Source of the DNA: Paracoccus sp. MC1862 | GTDB lineage: Bacteria > Pseudomonadota > Alphaproteobacteria > Rhodobacterales > Rhodobacteraceae | Direction of reading: 5' to 3' | Assembly: GCF_016617715.1 (NCBI RefSeq) | Contig: NZ_CP067228.1 | Span: 1-53,553 of the forward strand | DNA: 53,553 nt | In this document: in pieces, positions 7,877-16,639 of the stretch | Position numbering within the stretch: position 1 is the first letter of the stretch | Layout of the letters: every line of letters begins with the position of its first letter | The notes under the pieces: generated by a model | Databases searched by the model: none | What the model was told of the DNA's origin: nothing | Seen by the model: the letters and a program-made list of their open reading frames with translations, nothing else | Program-made: the position numbers and the translations under genes

Positions 7877-7894
7877 CATTATGCAGGCATAATG
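7877..7894. promoter_or_regulatory. Operator of the fitA-vapC operon
   Basis: CATTATGC-AG-GCATAATG is a perfect inverted repeat of 8-bp arms around a 2-bp centre, 20 bases before the fitA start. Ribbon-helix-helix antitoxins bind such sites and repress their own operon. Confidence 0.65.
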
Positions 7895-8005
7895 CAGTCT
7901 CAAGTGATTTCCCGCAAGGGGCGACAAGATCAGGGGAGTGCCTTCAAGGAGAGAAGCCGTTTCGCCGGCTCATCGGTAACGAAAGCGTCCTTGGCTGCCT
8001 CCTAC

Positions 8006-8014
8006 TTATCCACA
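8006..8014. promoter_or_regulatory. DnaA box of the second origin
   Basis: A second exact TTATCCACA lies upstream of the Rep_3 iterons. It is followed by an AT-rich tract (about 8060-8130) suitable for strand opening. Confidence 0.7.
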
Positions 8015-8137
8015 GCGGGGCATCTTTGGAGGCGAAGGATAGATCGGCGCTGACCAGTTTCTCTTTTCTTTTTCTTCCATTTCATCAAAAATAAACCACT
8101 GATATTAAAAGATTATTACTTCTGAATGTGACATATG

Positions 8138-8254
8138 GGGCGAGGTATCGTGACCTTTAGGGCGAGGTAAGGTGACTTTTTGGGCGAGGTAAGGTGACTT
8201 TTTGGGCGATCCATGTGCCTGTGGCGCTCTGCTAAAGTGACTTTTTGGGCGAGG
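8138..8254. repeat. 22-bp iterons of the Rep_3 origin
   Basis: Three head-to-tail copies of a 22-bp unit (beginning GGGCGAGGTAAGGTGAC and ending in a T run) occupy 8138-8159, 8160-8181 and 8182-8203. A broken fourth copy follows: GGGCGA at 8204, then AAAGTGACTTTTT at 8234-8246 and GGGCGAGG at 8247-8254. Copies two and three are identical; the first differs at a few positions. Confidence 0.88.
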
Positions 8255-8344
8255 TTTGGCGCTGGACGCCCGAGAGCACTCCTTAGCTTCCAAAGTTCAT
8301 GGCTTTCTGCCTACTGTGACGACGCAGGCAGTACAGGTCACAAT

Positions 8345-9187
8345 ATGCGGGACAAACCTCGCCCCAAAAGTCACGATAGCACTGGCGGGACCCTCAAGGC
8401 GTTTCAGCGTCGCGGCGAGGTTATCAAGCCTGCAGAACTGATCGAAGTTCGTGGTGGTGAGAAGATCACCCTCGCCGCCCGCCGGATCTACAATCAGCTA
8501 CTCTCCAATGCCTTCGGCCCCGAGATGGCGGCCGAAGGGCGCGAATACCGGATCCCTTTTGCCGAGCTGCGCGGAAACCACACTTCGAATGATCGTGTCA
8601 CCGAGGCTATTCTTAGCCTCATGCAAACCGTCGTACGGGTCCGTATGTCCGACGGCTCGACACGGAACGTCCATCTACTCGGCCCGACTGACATCGAGAA
8701 GTTCGGCCCTGGCATTGCGACGGTGCTGACCTACGAACTGCATCCCAAGCTCCTGCCGATCCTGCGCGACAGCCGGATCTTCGCACGCCTTGAGATGCAG
8801 ATTCTCCGTGGCTTCGGCACGAAGTATGGGATGGCTCTCTATGAGATCATCGCCAAGCGCATTGGTCTAAAGCACATCTTCTACCACGACTTCGAGACTG
8901 ACGAGTTGCGTGACTATCTCGGCGTACCGGTCGGCAAGCTTGGGCCGTTTGCAGCCCTGCGGCGCAAGGCAATCGAGCCGGCAGTTGTTGAGGTGAATGC
9001 CCTTGCCCCCTTCTCGTGCCGCGTAGACGTGGTGGAGACGAAAGGTAGGAAGGTGACCAAGCTGCGGCTCTCCTGGTGGACCAAGACTGTCGAGGAGCGA
9101 AAAGCCCAGTGGCAAGCGCAGCAAGATAAGCAGCGCGATCTCTTCGATGTAGACCTGCCTGAGATGGAACTCTGGGAGCCCTCCTGA
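8345..9187 (+). CDS. Rep_3-family replication initiator
   Basis: A 280-residue initiator with two winged-helix halves, of the Rep_3 (RepB/RepE-like) family. Recognisable stretches are ITLAARRIYNQLLSNAFG, YRIPFAELRG, TYELHPKLLPILRDSRIFAR and GTKYGMALYEIIAKR. It would bind the adjacent 22-bp iterons. The ATG at 8345 is chosen because the family begins shortly before KPAELIEVRG. The open frame extends to 8213, but that extension runs over the iterons. The first codons themselves contain an inverted iteron copy. Its presence beside repA means the replicon has two initiators. Confidence 0.88.
   Translation: MRDKPRPKSHDSTGGTLKAFQRRGEVIKPAELIEVRGGEKITLAARRIYNQLLSNAFGPEMAAEGREYRIPFAELRGNHTSNDRVTEAILSLMQTVVRVRMSDGSTRNVHLLGPTDIEKFGPGIATVLTYELHPKLLPILRDSRIFARLEMQILRGFGTKYGMALYEIIAKRIGLKHIFYHDFETDELRDYLGVPVGKLGPFAALRRKAIEPAVVEVNALAPFSCRVDVVETKGRKVTKLRLSWWTKTVEERKAQWQAQQDKQRDLFDVDLPEMELWEPS
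8357..8374. promoter_or_regulatory. Inverted iteron copy inside the rep start
   Basis: CCTCGCCCCAAAAGTCAC matches, at 17 of 18 positions, the reverse complement of the iteron segment at 8237-8254. With that segment it forms a long inverted pair flanking the rep promoter and start. Rep_3 proteins commonly bind iterons as monomers and such inverted operators as dimers, giving autoregulation. That role here is inference. Confidence 0.65.
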
Positions 9188-9211
9188 CAGGCACAAAACA
9201 GAAGTGCACGC

Positions 9212-9502
9212 ATGCCGATGTGCACACCGGGACAACCGACCCTAAGGCCGAAACCGTCCGCAACGGGATCATCCCGCGTTCAGGCTGCCGCCATCAACGA
9301 GTTGACGACGAAGGTGATGGATGACCCGCTACTGGCGGGCCGAACTGGTGCGAAAGTACAGGATGCAGGTGCCGCAACTGCGAACATCATCAACATCGAG
9401 GTCAGCGGCTACAGCGAGGACGAACAAGCCTTCGATGCCTACATGGAGGCGGATTGGCTCGCCCGACGTCTGAGATCGTCAACCTGCTTTCGGACGGGAT
9501 GA
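9212..9502 (+). CDS. Possible small hypothetical protein
   Basis: An open frame of 96 residues; the part from INELTTKVMDDPLLAGR to ADWLARRLR looks protein-like and acidic. No family is recognised and the start is uncertain (9212, or ATG at 9317). Its end overlaps the 3' end of the convergent gene by about 60 bases, which lowers confidence. Confidence 0.28.
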   Translation: MPMCTPGQPTLRPKPSATGSSRVQAAAINELTTKVMDDPLLAGRTGAKVQDAGAATANIINIEVSGYSEDEQAFDAYMEADWLARRLRSSTCFRTG

Positions 9503-9840
9503 TTTATCTTCGATATATGGCGGCCTTTGCGCGAATGGCAGAAGGACACAAAGACCTTGATGCTCGGCTCTTTGCTGGCTTCCCAGTGGTCTGTGACTAT
9601 GCCGCCCGTGACGTCGACATGGCGGGCGTCGTGCCAGACCTCAATCACCGAATAGACGTTCGCCGAGAAACCGTCGCCGTGGTTGGGAGCGCCATAAGCT
9701 GTGATGGTCAGCTTGTCGCCCGCAGCAGGTAGCGCGGCCAGACGGAACGCACCCAGCGGGACGTCCTCAAGGCAGACGTGATCCGATCCATTTTGAGCGC
9801 TGATTTGGCTGCGTCCCTCGATCAGCTCGACCTTGAGCAT
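9439..9840 (-). CDS. Hypothetical protein, 133 residues
   Basis: Unrecognised. It begins MLKVELIEGRSQISAQNGSD after a good ribosome binding site (AGGGGG). The middle holds several predicted beta strands (PLGAFRLAALPAAGDKLTIT, YSVIEVWHDARHVD). The C-terminal third is basic and might be an altered tail. It lies between the Rep_3 module and the mobilization genes. No function can be stated. Confidence 0.5.
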   Translation of the reverse strand: MLKVELIEGRSQISAQNGSDHVCLEDVPLGAFRLAALPAAGDKLTITAYGAPNHGDGFSANVYSVIEVWHDARHVDVTGGIVTDHWEASKEPSIKVFVSFCHSRKGRHISKINHPVRKQVDDLRRRASQSASM

Positions 9841-10385
9841 TATCGCCCCCTGCTTTGCCGGATGCATGGTAAGTAAACCGCCAAACACCTGGTGAACTCG
9901 TCAGTGAGAGCGTGTGTAGTGTGGCGCGAGGGCGAAGGTTAGCTGACGAAATCGGCAGGTTGTTCAGTGTCGTTACAGTCTGTTAGCTGAAATGAGAAAG
10001 CCCGCCGGGTGGGGGGGCGTGCATATTGTTGGTCCCTCCCAGAAGATCGGACCGCTCTGAGTTAGAATTCTCCGGCTACGATGGGCCACCTAGAGGGCTT
10101 CCGTGCTCCCGCGGCGAATTGCACCTGACAGCCGAGGAGTGGGAGCTGATCGTGGGCGCCTTAAGTGCCTAGCAGCACAATCAGAGCTACCGCCCCTCTA
10201 TGAAAAGCTCGCAGCCCAGACTTCCCGGGCCTGAAACTGCGGAGGACTGCTCCAGACTGCACGGCGGCAGATCGCAGTCCACCCACCTTGCGGGCGATGG
10301 CGCGCGGACAAGAGGTTTTGCGGTACGTTCGGCCCGCACGGGGGCAGTAGGCTACTGAGGTCCAGAGCGTCCGCAAGAGGATCAC
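9841..10385. other. Intergenic region without a recognised gene
   Basis: Frames here are short and atypical. A G-rich run lies near 10008-10018. No transposon end or RNA was identified. Confidence 0.35.
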
Positions 10386-10577
10386 TCATCGATCCGGCTG
10401 ACAGCCTTTGAGCGCGACGTAGTTGCGGGCCAGCCAGAGAAAATCCGGCTCGGCATGGCCGAACCAGAACTGGACAACGCCGGTTGCCACGACATAGCCG
10501 ATGGCCGCGGCAAAGGAGGCGATCAGAAGAACGCCGCCTGCCATCCGCATCCGGATAGCCAGCTTATCACTTTCCAT
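10386..10577 (-). CDS. Small membrane protein downstream of the relaxase
   Basis: A 63-residue protein starting MESDKLAIRMRMAGGVLLIA, with one clear membrane segment (about residues 13-37, GGVLLIASFAAAIGYVVATG) and a short C-terminal part. It begins 14 bases after the relaxase stop and is probably cotranscribed with the mobilization genes. The family is not recognised; a role in mobilization is only suggested by position. Confidence 0.6.
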   Translation of the reverse strand: MESDKLAIRMRMAGGVLLIASFAAAIGYVVATGVVQFWFGHAEPDFLWLARNYVALKGCQPDR

Positions 10578-10591
10578 CTCTGGCCCTTTTC

Positions 10592-12784
10592 TCAGAGCTC
10601 GTGATCGTGGCCGCGTTCGCGCCGCCGCTCGACTTCACGCCCGTATTCCCGCTCAAGGGCAGCCTGTTGCGCCATCTTCTGGTCGATCTCCATGATCTCC
10701 CGATCCGCCTGGATCGCGGTGATGGCATCCGAACGGTCCAGACCCCGGCCTTGCTCGGCCTCAAGATACCGCTCGGCCAGGCTCAACCGCTCGGCCTTGT
10801 CCGGCATCATGTCGGACAAGGCATCGCTGTTCCCGCCGCGCAGTTCATGCACGGCCTCCTTGCCTGCAACCTGCTCCACGATCCCGGTCAGGCGCATCTG
10901 CTGTTCAGGGGTCAGATGATCCCGGCCTGCCAGATCCCGCGCTTCCTCGATCAGCGCCTGTCGGTTCTCGCCCACCTCAACCAGATCACGCTCGTCCACG
11001 GCCACAGCCCGCTCGGCCACGATGCTGCGCTCCGACACGTCCTTGTAGGTCGCGGCAAGATCACGATACGCCTGCCGTGAGCCTTCCTCGGTCTCCATGT
11101 CATAGCCGCGCGCCTCGGCAATCCTTTCGGCGTCAGCGGCAACCCAATGGGCTTCAAGGGCGGCAGACCGGGCCTCGACCACAACACGGGCCGCAACCTC
11201 GTCAGGATCAAGGCCGGTGCCTTCCAAGGCGGCGGCAAGCTGGCCGCTAGCCATCCCGGCAATGGCTTCCCGGTGCCCGTCTGCGTAGATCGTTCCGTGT
11301 GCCGGTTCGCGATACTCGGCACGATCAAGCCCGATGGTCAGCCGCTCCACATCGCGCACGGCTGCAAAATACTGGGCCTCGACGCCGGGGCGGGCACTTG
11401 GATCAAGCTGCGCGATCGTCGCGCGGACCTCGGCCAGCTTGTGGCAGGCTTCCTCGATGACGAGGAGCGCCCTGGCGGTGTCGGCGGCAAGCTCGTCTTC
11501 GCGGGGCATGACCGCCTCCCGCTCGGCATTGGGCCTGGGGATGGGGCCGGATGCCTCCAGGGCATCGGCTTCACGGGCGTGCTGCATGGTCTGGCTCCTG
11601 ACGTTCTCGAATGTCTCCGGGGTCAATGACAGGCCGCGTTCCAGAAGGTCGGCGGCGGCGGCAAAGCCGCGCGACAGCGCGGAAAAGCCGTCGGCGAAGG
11701 CGGCGGACAGGGAACGGTATTCGGCGGCATGGGCCAGGACCTGCTCCCGCTTCCAGTCCGCGCTGGCCTGTTCGCGAACGGTCGGTGCAGGCGCATGGCG
11801 GACGGCACAGGCAATGTCTTTCTCGGGCAGCGTGACCGCCCACTGGTTCCGGTGCGTCTCGAGGGTCCGGCCGTCGCGGGTCTGGATCTGGACGGCTTCC
11901 TTGCCCTCATGGGTGATGCGGATGGCCTTCCCCGTCTCGGCCCCGCTGGCCTCCAGGACCGGGCCAAGCTCCTTGCCCCACAGCGTCCTGGCGCCTTGGG
12001 GCGTCTCCACGGTGACGAAGTAGTTGGCCCGCGCCCTGGGGTTGTTCTGGTACGGGGCTGGGCCGTGCTCGATCAGTGTTCCCGCAAGCCCGCGATCGGC
12101 CGGCACGCGGCGGCGTTCGTTCCCGTTTTCGCTGACGATGCCGCGCGACAGCCTGCTGCTGTTGACCATCTCGATGCCGTGGGCGGCGGCATGCTCGACG
12201 ATGCTATCCTTCACCCGGTCATAGGTGAACTCGCCATCCCTGGCGAAGAAGAACCACTCGCCTTCGGCATTCCTGCGGTCCACGACGATATGGACATGTG
12301 GAAAGCCGTTATCGGTATGAAGCGCCGCGATGTAGGTGAACCGGCTGCGGCCCTGGTCGAAGATGTCAAAGCAGGTGGCCCGCATGATCTCGGCCACCGC
12401 CTCGGGATCGGTGCCGCGCGGGAAGCTCGCGACCATATGCATCGAGTGCCCGGACCTGACCCGACGATCCCAGCCTTCGGCCCATTCCTCGGCAATGGCC
12501 TCGCTGAGATGCTCCGGCAGGTGGTCCAGGCGGTCGTATTGCTCGTCCGGATCGATGATGTGTTCGGCCTTGCCCAGGACGTAGCCAAGCTGCGCGGCCA
12601 GACCCATCGCCCCCTGGCAGCCTCCGTTGGGGACCACCTTGAACATCACCTGGGGCAGCCCCCGGATGTTCCCCATGGCACGGCCGGTTCGACCTGTCCG
12701 CACCCGGAAGCTGTCGCGACCCGCCCCGCCACCGCGGTTCCTGGCCCACGCGAAGCGGCCAATGACGAAGGCGGGCTGGCTCAT
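10592..12784 (-). CDS. Relaxase/mobilization nuclease (VirD2-like)
   Basis: A 730-residue DNA relaxase that would nick the plasmid at oriT and lead the strand into a recipient. The N-terminal relaxase domain holds the metal-binding three-histidine motif at 156-165 (HTDNGFPHVH). The rest is long, charged and helical (about 330-730), with no recognised helicase or primase motif. The start overlaps the MobC-like gene stop by four bases (ATGA), so they are an operon. No type IV secretion genes are present, so transfer would need a helper. The family is firm; the exact MOB class is not settled. Confidence 0.88.
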   Translation of the reverse strand: MSQPAFVIGRFAWARNRGGGAGRDSFRVRTGRTGRAMGNIRGLPQVMFKVVPNGGCQGAMGLAAQLGYVLGKAEHIIDPDEQYDRLDHLPEHLSEAIAEEWAEGWDRRVRSGHSMHMVASFPRGTDPEAVAEIMRATCFDIFDQGRSRFTYIAALHTDNGFPHVHIVVDRRNAEGEWFFFARDGEFTYDRVKDSIVEHAAAHGIEMVNSSRLSRGIVSENGNERRRVPADRGLAGTLIEHGPAPYQNNPRARANYFVTVETPQGARTLWGKELGPVLEASGAETGKAIRITHEGKEAVQIQTRDGRTLETHRNQWAVTLPEKDIACAVRHAPAPTVREQASADWKREQVLAHAAEYRSLSAAFADGFSALSRGFAAAADLLERGLSLTPETFENVRSQTMQHAREADALEASGPIPRPNAEREAVMPREDELAADTARALLVIEEACHKLAEVRATIAQLDPSARPGVEAQYFAAVRDVERLTIGLDRAEYREPAHGTIYADGHREAIAGMASGQLAAALEGTGLDPDEVAARVVVEARSAALEAHWVAADAERIAEARGYDMETEEGSRQAYRDLAATYKDVSERSIVAERAVAVDERDLVEVGENRQALIEEARDLAGRDHLTPEQQMRLTGIVEQVAGKEAVHELRGGNSDALSDMMPDKAERLSLAERYLEAEQGRGLDRSDAITAIQADREIMEIDQKMAQQAALEREYGREVERRRERGHDHEL

Positions 12785-13395
12785 GCGGCAGCCCCCTCAC
12801 GCAGCAGGGCCTCAACCCGCGCCTTCCGGCGCTTGGCCGCATGGACAAAGAGGCGGTCCAGATCCTTCGCGAGCCCCTTCAAGGCACGCCGGGACGCCGC
12901 GATCTGCGCGTGCTGGTCCCGGTCTGGAGCGGCACGGCCCTGCAGTCGCGCTTCCCGGTTGAGGTGGGCCGCGATCTGGTTGAGGTTTCCCCCCACGGCC
13001 TTGATCTGCCGCGACAGGTCCTGCACCGCCGCGACGAGGTCCGGCTCCGGCTCAAGATAGCCGGCCGCCCTCCGCAGGACGCGGCGACCAAGCGCTGCGC
13101 GGGACAGGCCGAGGCGCCCCGCAAGTGCGTCCAGCTCGGTCCGCTCGGAAGGTGTCAGGCGGATCGTGACACGGGCCGAGTCCGCGGATGGCTGACCGGG
13201 ACGCCCGTTCTTCTCGAGCGCCCGATAGACGGTCGGCCGCGACACCCCGAAACGCCGGGACAGCGCTGTCACGCTTTCACCCTGCTGAAAGGCGACAAGG
13301 ATCGCCCGGCTTTCGCCCGTCGAAAGCCGCCGTCCCGTTGGCTTTGGAGAGTGTAACGCTGCCAAATTGCATTTCCTGCTACAGGACTGCAGCAT
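12781..13395 (-). CDS. MobC-like relaxosome protein with N-terminal HTH
   Basis: A protein of about 204 residues. The N-terminal part (AILVAFQQGESVTALSRRFG, then VSRPTVYRALEKNG) is a helix-turn-helix like that at the end of serine recombinases. The middle (ARVTIRLTPSERTELDALAG) is a ribbon-helix-helix. The C-terminal part has the MobC signature VGGNLNQIAAHLNREA. It probably binds oriT with the relaxase and regulates the operon. Start choice is uncertain: ATG at 13395, or TTG at 13365 preceded by AGGAAA. The combination of HTH and MobC domain is unusual. Confidence 0.78.
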   Translation of the reverse strand: MLQSCSRKCNLAALHSPKPTGRRLSTGESRAILVAFQQGESVTALSRRFGVSRPTVYRALEKNGRPGQPSADSARVTIRLTPSERTELDALAGRLGLSRAALGRRVLRRAAGYLEPEPDLVAAVQDLSRQIKAVGGNLNQIAAHLNREARLQGRAAPDRDQHAQIAASRRALKGLAKDLDRLFVHAAKRRKARVEALLREGAAA

Positions 13396-13781
13396 TGACC
13401 CAAAACTGGCACCGTGCAACCTTTGCGTGTGCTTGCGCGGGAATGGCCATCTGCAGCGCCGGGACGGGCGCACCTGGGGACAGGGGAGGGAGGCGGAATG
13501 CGAAGGGAGGAGAGCGCCATCGCGAGAACGGCGGGCGAGGGTCAGGCGGCGCCGGACGCGCGCGCCCGCATGTCCGGAGGCAACCAGGTCACCAGGGCGG
13601 CATGACCAGAAGAGCCGATGTCATGAGCGACCAGTGTTCGACACAGCACGTTCCTGGGACTGCATGTCCGCTCGTCCTGCTGTCCTCCTGGCCGCTGGTC
13701 CGGATGTGCTCGGGGCAGCGGTGCCGCATGTCCCCATGGTGCCAGGGCCGGCTGGATGCATGGCCCGAGGGCCACATGTCC
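13396..13781. other. Possible oriT region with CATGTCC repeats
   Basis: Upstream of the mobilization operon, CATGTCC occurs at 13569, 13663, 13727, 13775 and 13827, all in one orientation. The stretch codes no convincing protein. Position suggests it includes oriT, but no nick site can be named. Confidence 0.4.
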
Positions 13782-14102
13782 TCAGGTCCAGGTGGCGCCA
13801 TGGCGGGATGACATTGCTGTTCCCGTCATGTCCGTCTTGGACAGCTCCCGCTGCAGGACACCATGCAGCTGGACCGCGACACGGCTTGGCTCGATAGCTC
13901 CAGCGACCAGGCTGAGGTCGACGATCGTCAGGCCCGGCAGGGCTTCGGCTTCGTCCAGGTGGGCAAATCCCGCTGGGATGCGGGACTCGACCAGGCTCAC
14001 GACGGCAAGCCCCACCTGGCTGTTGTTGTGGGCGACCGGACCCTTCGCATATCTCTTGGCAACCTTGCTGGCGCTTGCGACCCAAGGTTTTCGATCAGGG
14101 TG
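13782..14102 (-). pseudogene. Unrecognised protein remnant without start
   Basis: An open frame of about 106 codons follows a stop at 14103-14105. It reads SKVAKRYAKGPVAHNNSQVG, then LAVVSLVESRIPAGFAHLDE and TIVDLSLVAGAIEPSRVAVQ. It looks like real protein but lacks a good start codon at its beginning, and lies between the relaxosome region and an IS3 end. Probably a gene fragment; the family is unknown. Confidence 0.35.
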
Positions 14103-14197
14103 TCATCACGACGCAAAGCCGGTAGCGCCGCAGCTCGGATGAAGCGCCCGCAAGGGGATCGTTCTGCGGACAGTGTTGAGCGCATCAGACGGCCCTT

Positions 14198-14862
14198 TGA
14201 ACCGCGCCGGGTCTGCCGGAGGCTGATTTCGATTAGTTACGCGGCCATGGGTTCAGCTTCCAGAGCCGCGTAGAAGTTGGCCTCGGCTTCCGCTGGTGGG
14301 ATGTTTCCGATCGGCTCGAGGAGACGGCGGTTGTTGAATCAGTCCACCCATTCCAGCGTGGCATACTCGACGGCCTCGAAGCTGCGCCAAGGTCCGCGCC
14401 GGTGGATGACCTCCGCCTTGAAGAGGCCGTTGATCGTCTCAGCCAATGCGTTGTCGTAGCTGTCTCCGCCGCTCCCGACTGAGGGCTCGATGCCGGCTTC
14501 TGCCAGCCGCTCGCTGTAGCGAATGGACAGATACTGCGCGCCTCTGTCGCTATGGTGAATCAGCCCCATGCCCTTGGCCGGACCCCGATCATGCACTGCC
14601 TGCTCCAGCGCATCGAGCACGAAACCCGCATGGGCTGAGGTGCTGACGCGCCAGCCGACAATCTTGCGGGCATAGGCGTCGATCACGAAGGCGACGTAGG
14701 TAAAGCCTTCCCAGGTGGCGACATAGGTGAAGTCGCTGACCCAGAGCATGTTCGGTGCGGGCACGCGGAACTGCCGGTTCACCTTGTCGAGCGGACATGG
14801 TGCTTTCTTGTCAGGGATCGTCGTCCGGTGCGGTTTGCCGCGGATAAGCGACTGGTCCTAAT
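14198..14862 (-). mobile_element. Truncated IS3-family element
   Basis: The outer end begins TGAACCGCGCCGGGT at 14198, an IS3 (IS407-like) terminus. The second transposase frame (14237-about 14850, minus strand) has the DDE landmarks WVSDFTYV, FVIDAYARKIVGW, HHSDRGAQY and DNALAETINGLFKAE. A TGG-to-TGA change at about 14337-14339 stops it before FNNRRLLEPIGNIPPAEAEA. The first transposase frame and the other end are missing at the junction with the IS66 gene near 14862. A very similar terminus is found at 48828. Confidence 0.85.
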
Positions 14863-14906
14863 CGTTGAGGATTCCCAGCCGGAATCCAGCCCGATAAGCT
14901 CGTCTC

Positions 14907-16406
14907 ATGCTCGACGAGCCCGCCATCCTGCCGGAAGATCCCGAGGAGCTGCGCAGCTTCACCACGCGGCTCCTGGCCGAGGTGAAGACCCAGGCGATCC
15001 TGATCGAGAAGCTCCGGCACCAGCTGGCCGGGCACCGTGCGCACCGGTTCGGCGCGTCATCTGAGACGGCAGAACAACTCCAACTCGCCCTCGAGACCAG
15101 CGAGATCGCCGCCGCCGCGATGACCGCGCGGATGAAGCTGCCAGACGTCGAGGAGAAGGATAAACCGAAGCGTCGCCCGATCCCGGATCACATCCCACGG
15201 ATGGAAGTGGAACTGGCGCCAGGTGCCGACGCCTGTGCCGATTGCGGCGGGCGCCTGCACCGGATCGGCGAGGATATCACCGAGGAGCTGGAATACGTCC
15301 CCGGACGCTTCATCGTGAACCGGATCGTGCGACCACGGCTGACCTGCTCGTGCTGCGAGCGGTTCGTCCAGGCCCCGCTGCCTTCCCGCCCCATCGAACG
15401 CGGCCGGCCGGGTCCGGGTCTCCTCGCCCATGTGCTGGTCAGCAAATATGCCGACCACCTGCCGCTCTACCGCCAGAGCCAGATCTTCGAGCGTGACGGC
15501 CTCGACCTCGACCGCTCCACCCTGGCCGACTGGGTCGGCAAGTCCACCGCCCTGCTGGAGCCGCTGGCCGATGCGATCGGCCGCCATGTCCTCTCGGCCG
15601 AGGCGATCTTCGCCGACGACACGCCGGTGCAGATGCTGGCGCCGGGCACTGGAAAGACACAAACGGCGCGGCTCTGGACCTATGCCCGGGACGAACGGTC
15701 ATGGGCCGGGGCGGCGCCCCCGGCCGCCTGGTATCGCTTCTCCGGCGACTGCAAGGGTCAGCACCCGAAGGACCACCTCGCCCGCTTCCACGGCTGGATG
15801 CATGCCGATGGTTATGCCGGGTTCGAGGATCTCTATCGGTCCGGCGCGATCCACGAAGTCGCCTGCATGGCCCCTGTCGGGCGCAAGTTCGTCGACATCC
15901 ATCGTGCCCAGGCTTCTCCGATCGCCGAAGAGGCCATCCGCCAGATCGCCCGGCTCTATGCCGTCGAGAAGGAGGCCCGAGGTTTGCCGCCGGACAAGCG
16001 TGTCGAGCTTCGGCAGGCCCGCGCCGCCCCGGTCTTCGACGATCTCGAGGTCTGGCTCGCCATGCAGCTGACCCGCATCTCAGGCAAATCCCCGCTGGCC
16101 GCCGCGATCCGCTATGCCCTGGCGCGGATGGAGCGCATGCGTCCCTATCTCGCCAACGGCATTCTCGAGCTGGACAACAACACCGCTGAACGCGGCATGC
16201 GCACCATTGCCCTCGGGCGGAAGAATTACCTCTTCGTCGGCTCCGAAGCTGGTGGCAAGGCCGCCGCCATCGCCTACACCCTGATCGCCACCGCCAAGCT
16301 GAACGGCGTCGATCCCCATGCCTGGCTGGCCGACACCACCGCCCGCATCCCAGACTACAGGATTACCAAGGTCGACGAACTGCTGCCGTGGCACTGGACC
16401 CGGTAG
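14907..16406 (+). CDS. tnpC: IS66-family transposase TnpC
   Basis: A 499-residue IS66 TnpC: N-terminal leucine-zipper-like helix, a zinc-finger region (CADCGGRLHRIGED, CSCCERFVQAPLP), then the DDE core (LSAEAIFADDTPVQML, the WMHADGYAGFEDLY segment, ELDNNTAERGMR). The frame is intact, but the tnpA and tnpB genes and recognisable ends are absent, so this copy is a partial element that cannot be expected to move by itself. It differs clearly from the complete IS66 copy at 31248-33774. Confidence 0.88.
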   Translation: MLDEPAILPEDPEELRSFTTRLLAEVKTQAILIEKLRHQLAGHRAHRFGASSETAEQLQLALETSEIAAAAMTARMKLPDVEEKDKPKRRPIPDHIPRMEVELAPGADACADCGGRLHRIGEDITEELEYVPGRFIVNRIVRPRLTCSCCERFVQAPLPSRPIERGRPGPGLLAHVLVSKYADHLPLYRQSQIFERDGLDLDRSTLADWVGKSTALLEPLADAIGRHVLSAEAIFADDTPVQMLAPGTGKTQTARLWTYARDERSWAGAAPPAAWYRFSGDCKGQHPKDHLARFHGWMHADGYAGFEDLYRSGAIHEVACMAPVGRKFVDIHRAQASPIAEEAIRQIARLYAVEKEARGLPPDKRVELRQARAAPVFDDLEVWLAMQLTRISGKSPLAAAIRYALARMERMRPYLANGILELDNNTAERGMRTIALGRKNYLFVGSEAGGKAAAIAYTLIATAKLNGVDPHAWLADTTARIPDYRITKVDELLPWHWTR

Positions 16407-16416
16407 CCCTCAGACC

Positions 16417-16521
16417 GGACGGATACACAGCATCAGCGACCTGGCCGAGCTGTTCTCGGTCTTCCGCCCTACCGTCTACAGCACCCTCAAGCGCCAGCCG
16501 GGTATACCAGAGCGCTTATAG
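16417..16521 (+). pseudogene. Serine resolvase C-terminal fragment
   Basis: About 34 codons (GRIHSISDLAELFSVFRPTV, then YSTLKRQ) give the terminal helix-turn-helix of a resolvase/invertase. It begins directly after the IS66 tnpC gene and lacks the catalytic domain. Confidence 0.6.
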
Positions 16522-16639
16522 CGTGGCTCACCTGTGCACGGGAGGATCGCATCACCGCGGGATCAAACACGTAAGGGTTGCGATAGGGAGCGAATCGCAA
16601 GAATATCAATCAACACCAGATGGAAACTGGGGCGCACCC

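Noticed and set aside
10592..13060. Long plus-strand open frames across the relaxase gene
   Set aside because: They are GC-driven shadows; the minus-strand frames carry the relaxase histidine motif and the MobC signature.
14907..16521. IS66 tnpC plus resolvase fragment as one transposon
   Set aside because: No shared ends or duplication could be found; the fragment is more likely an unrelated remnant.
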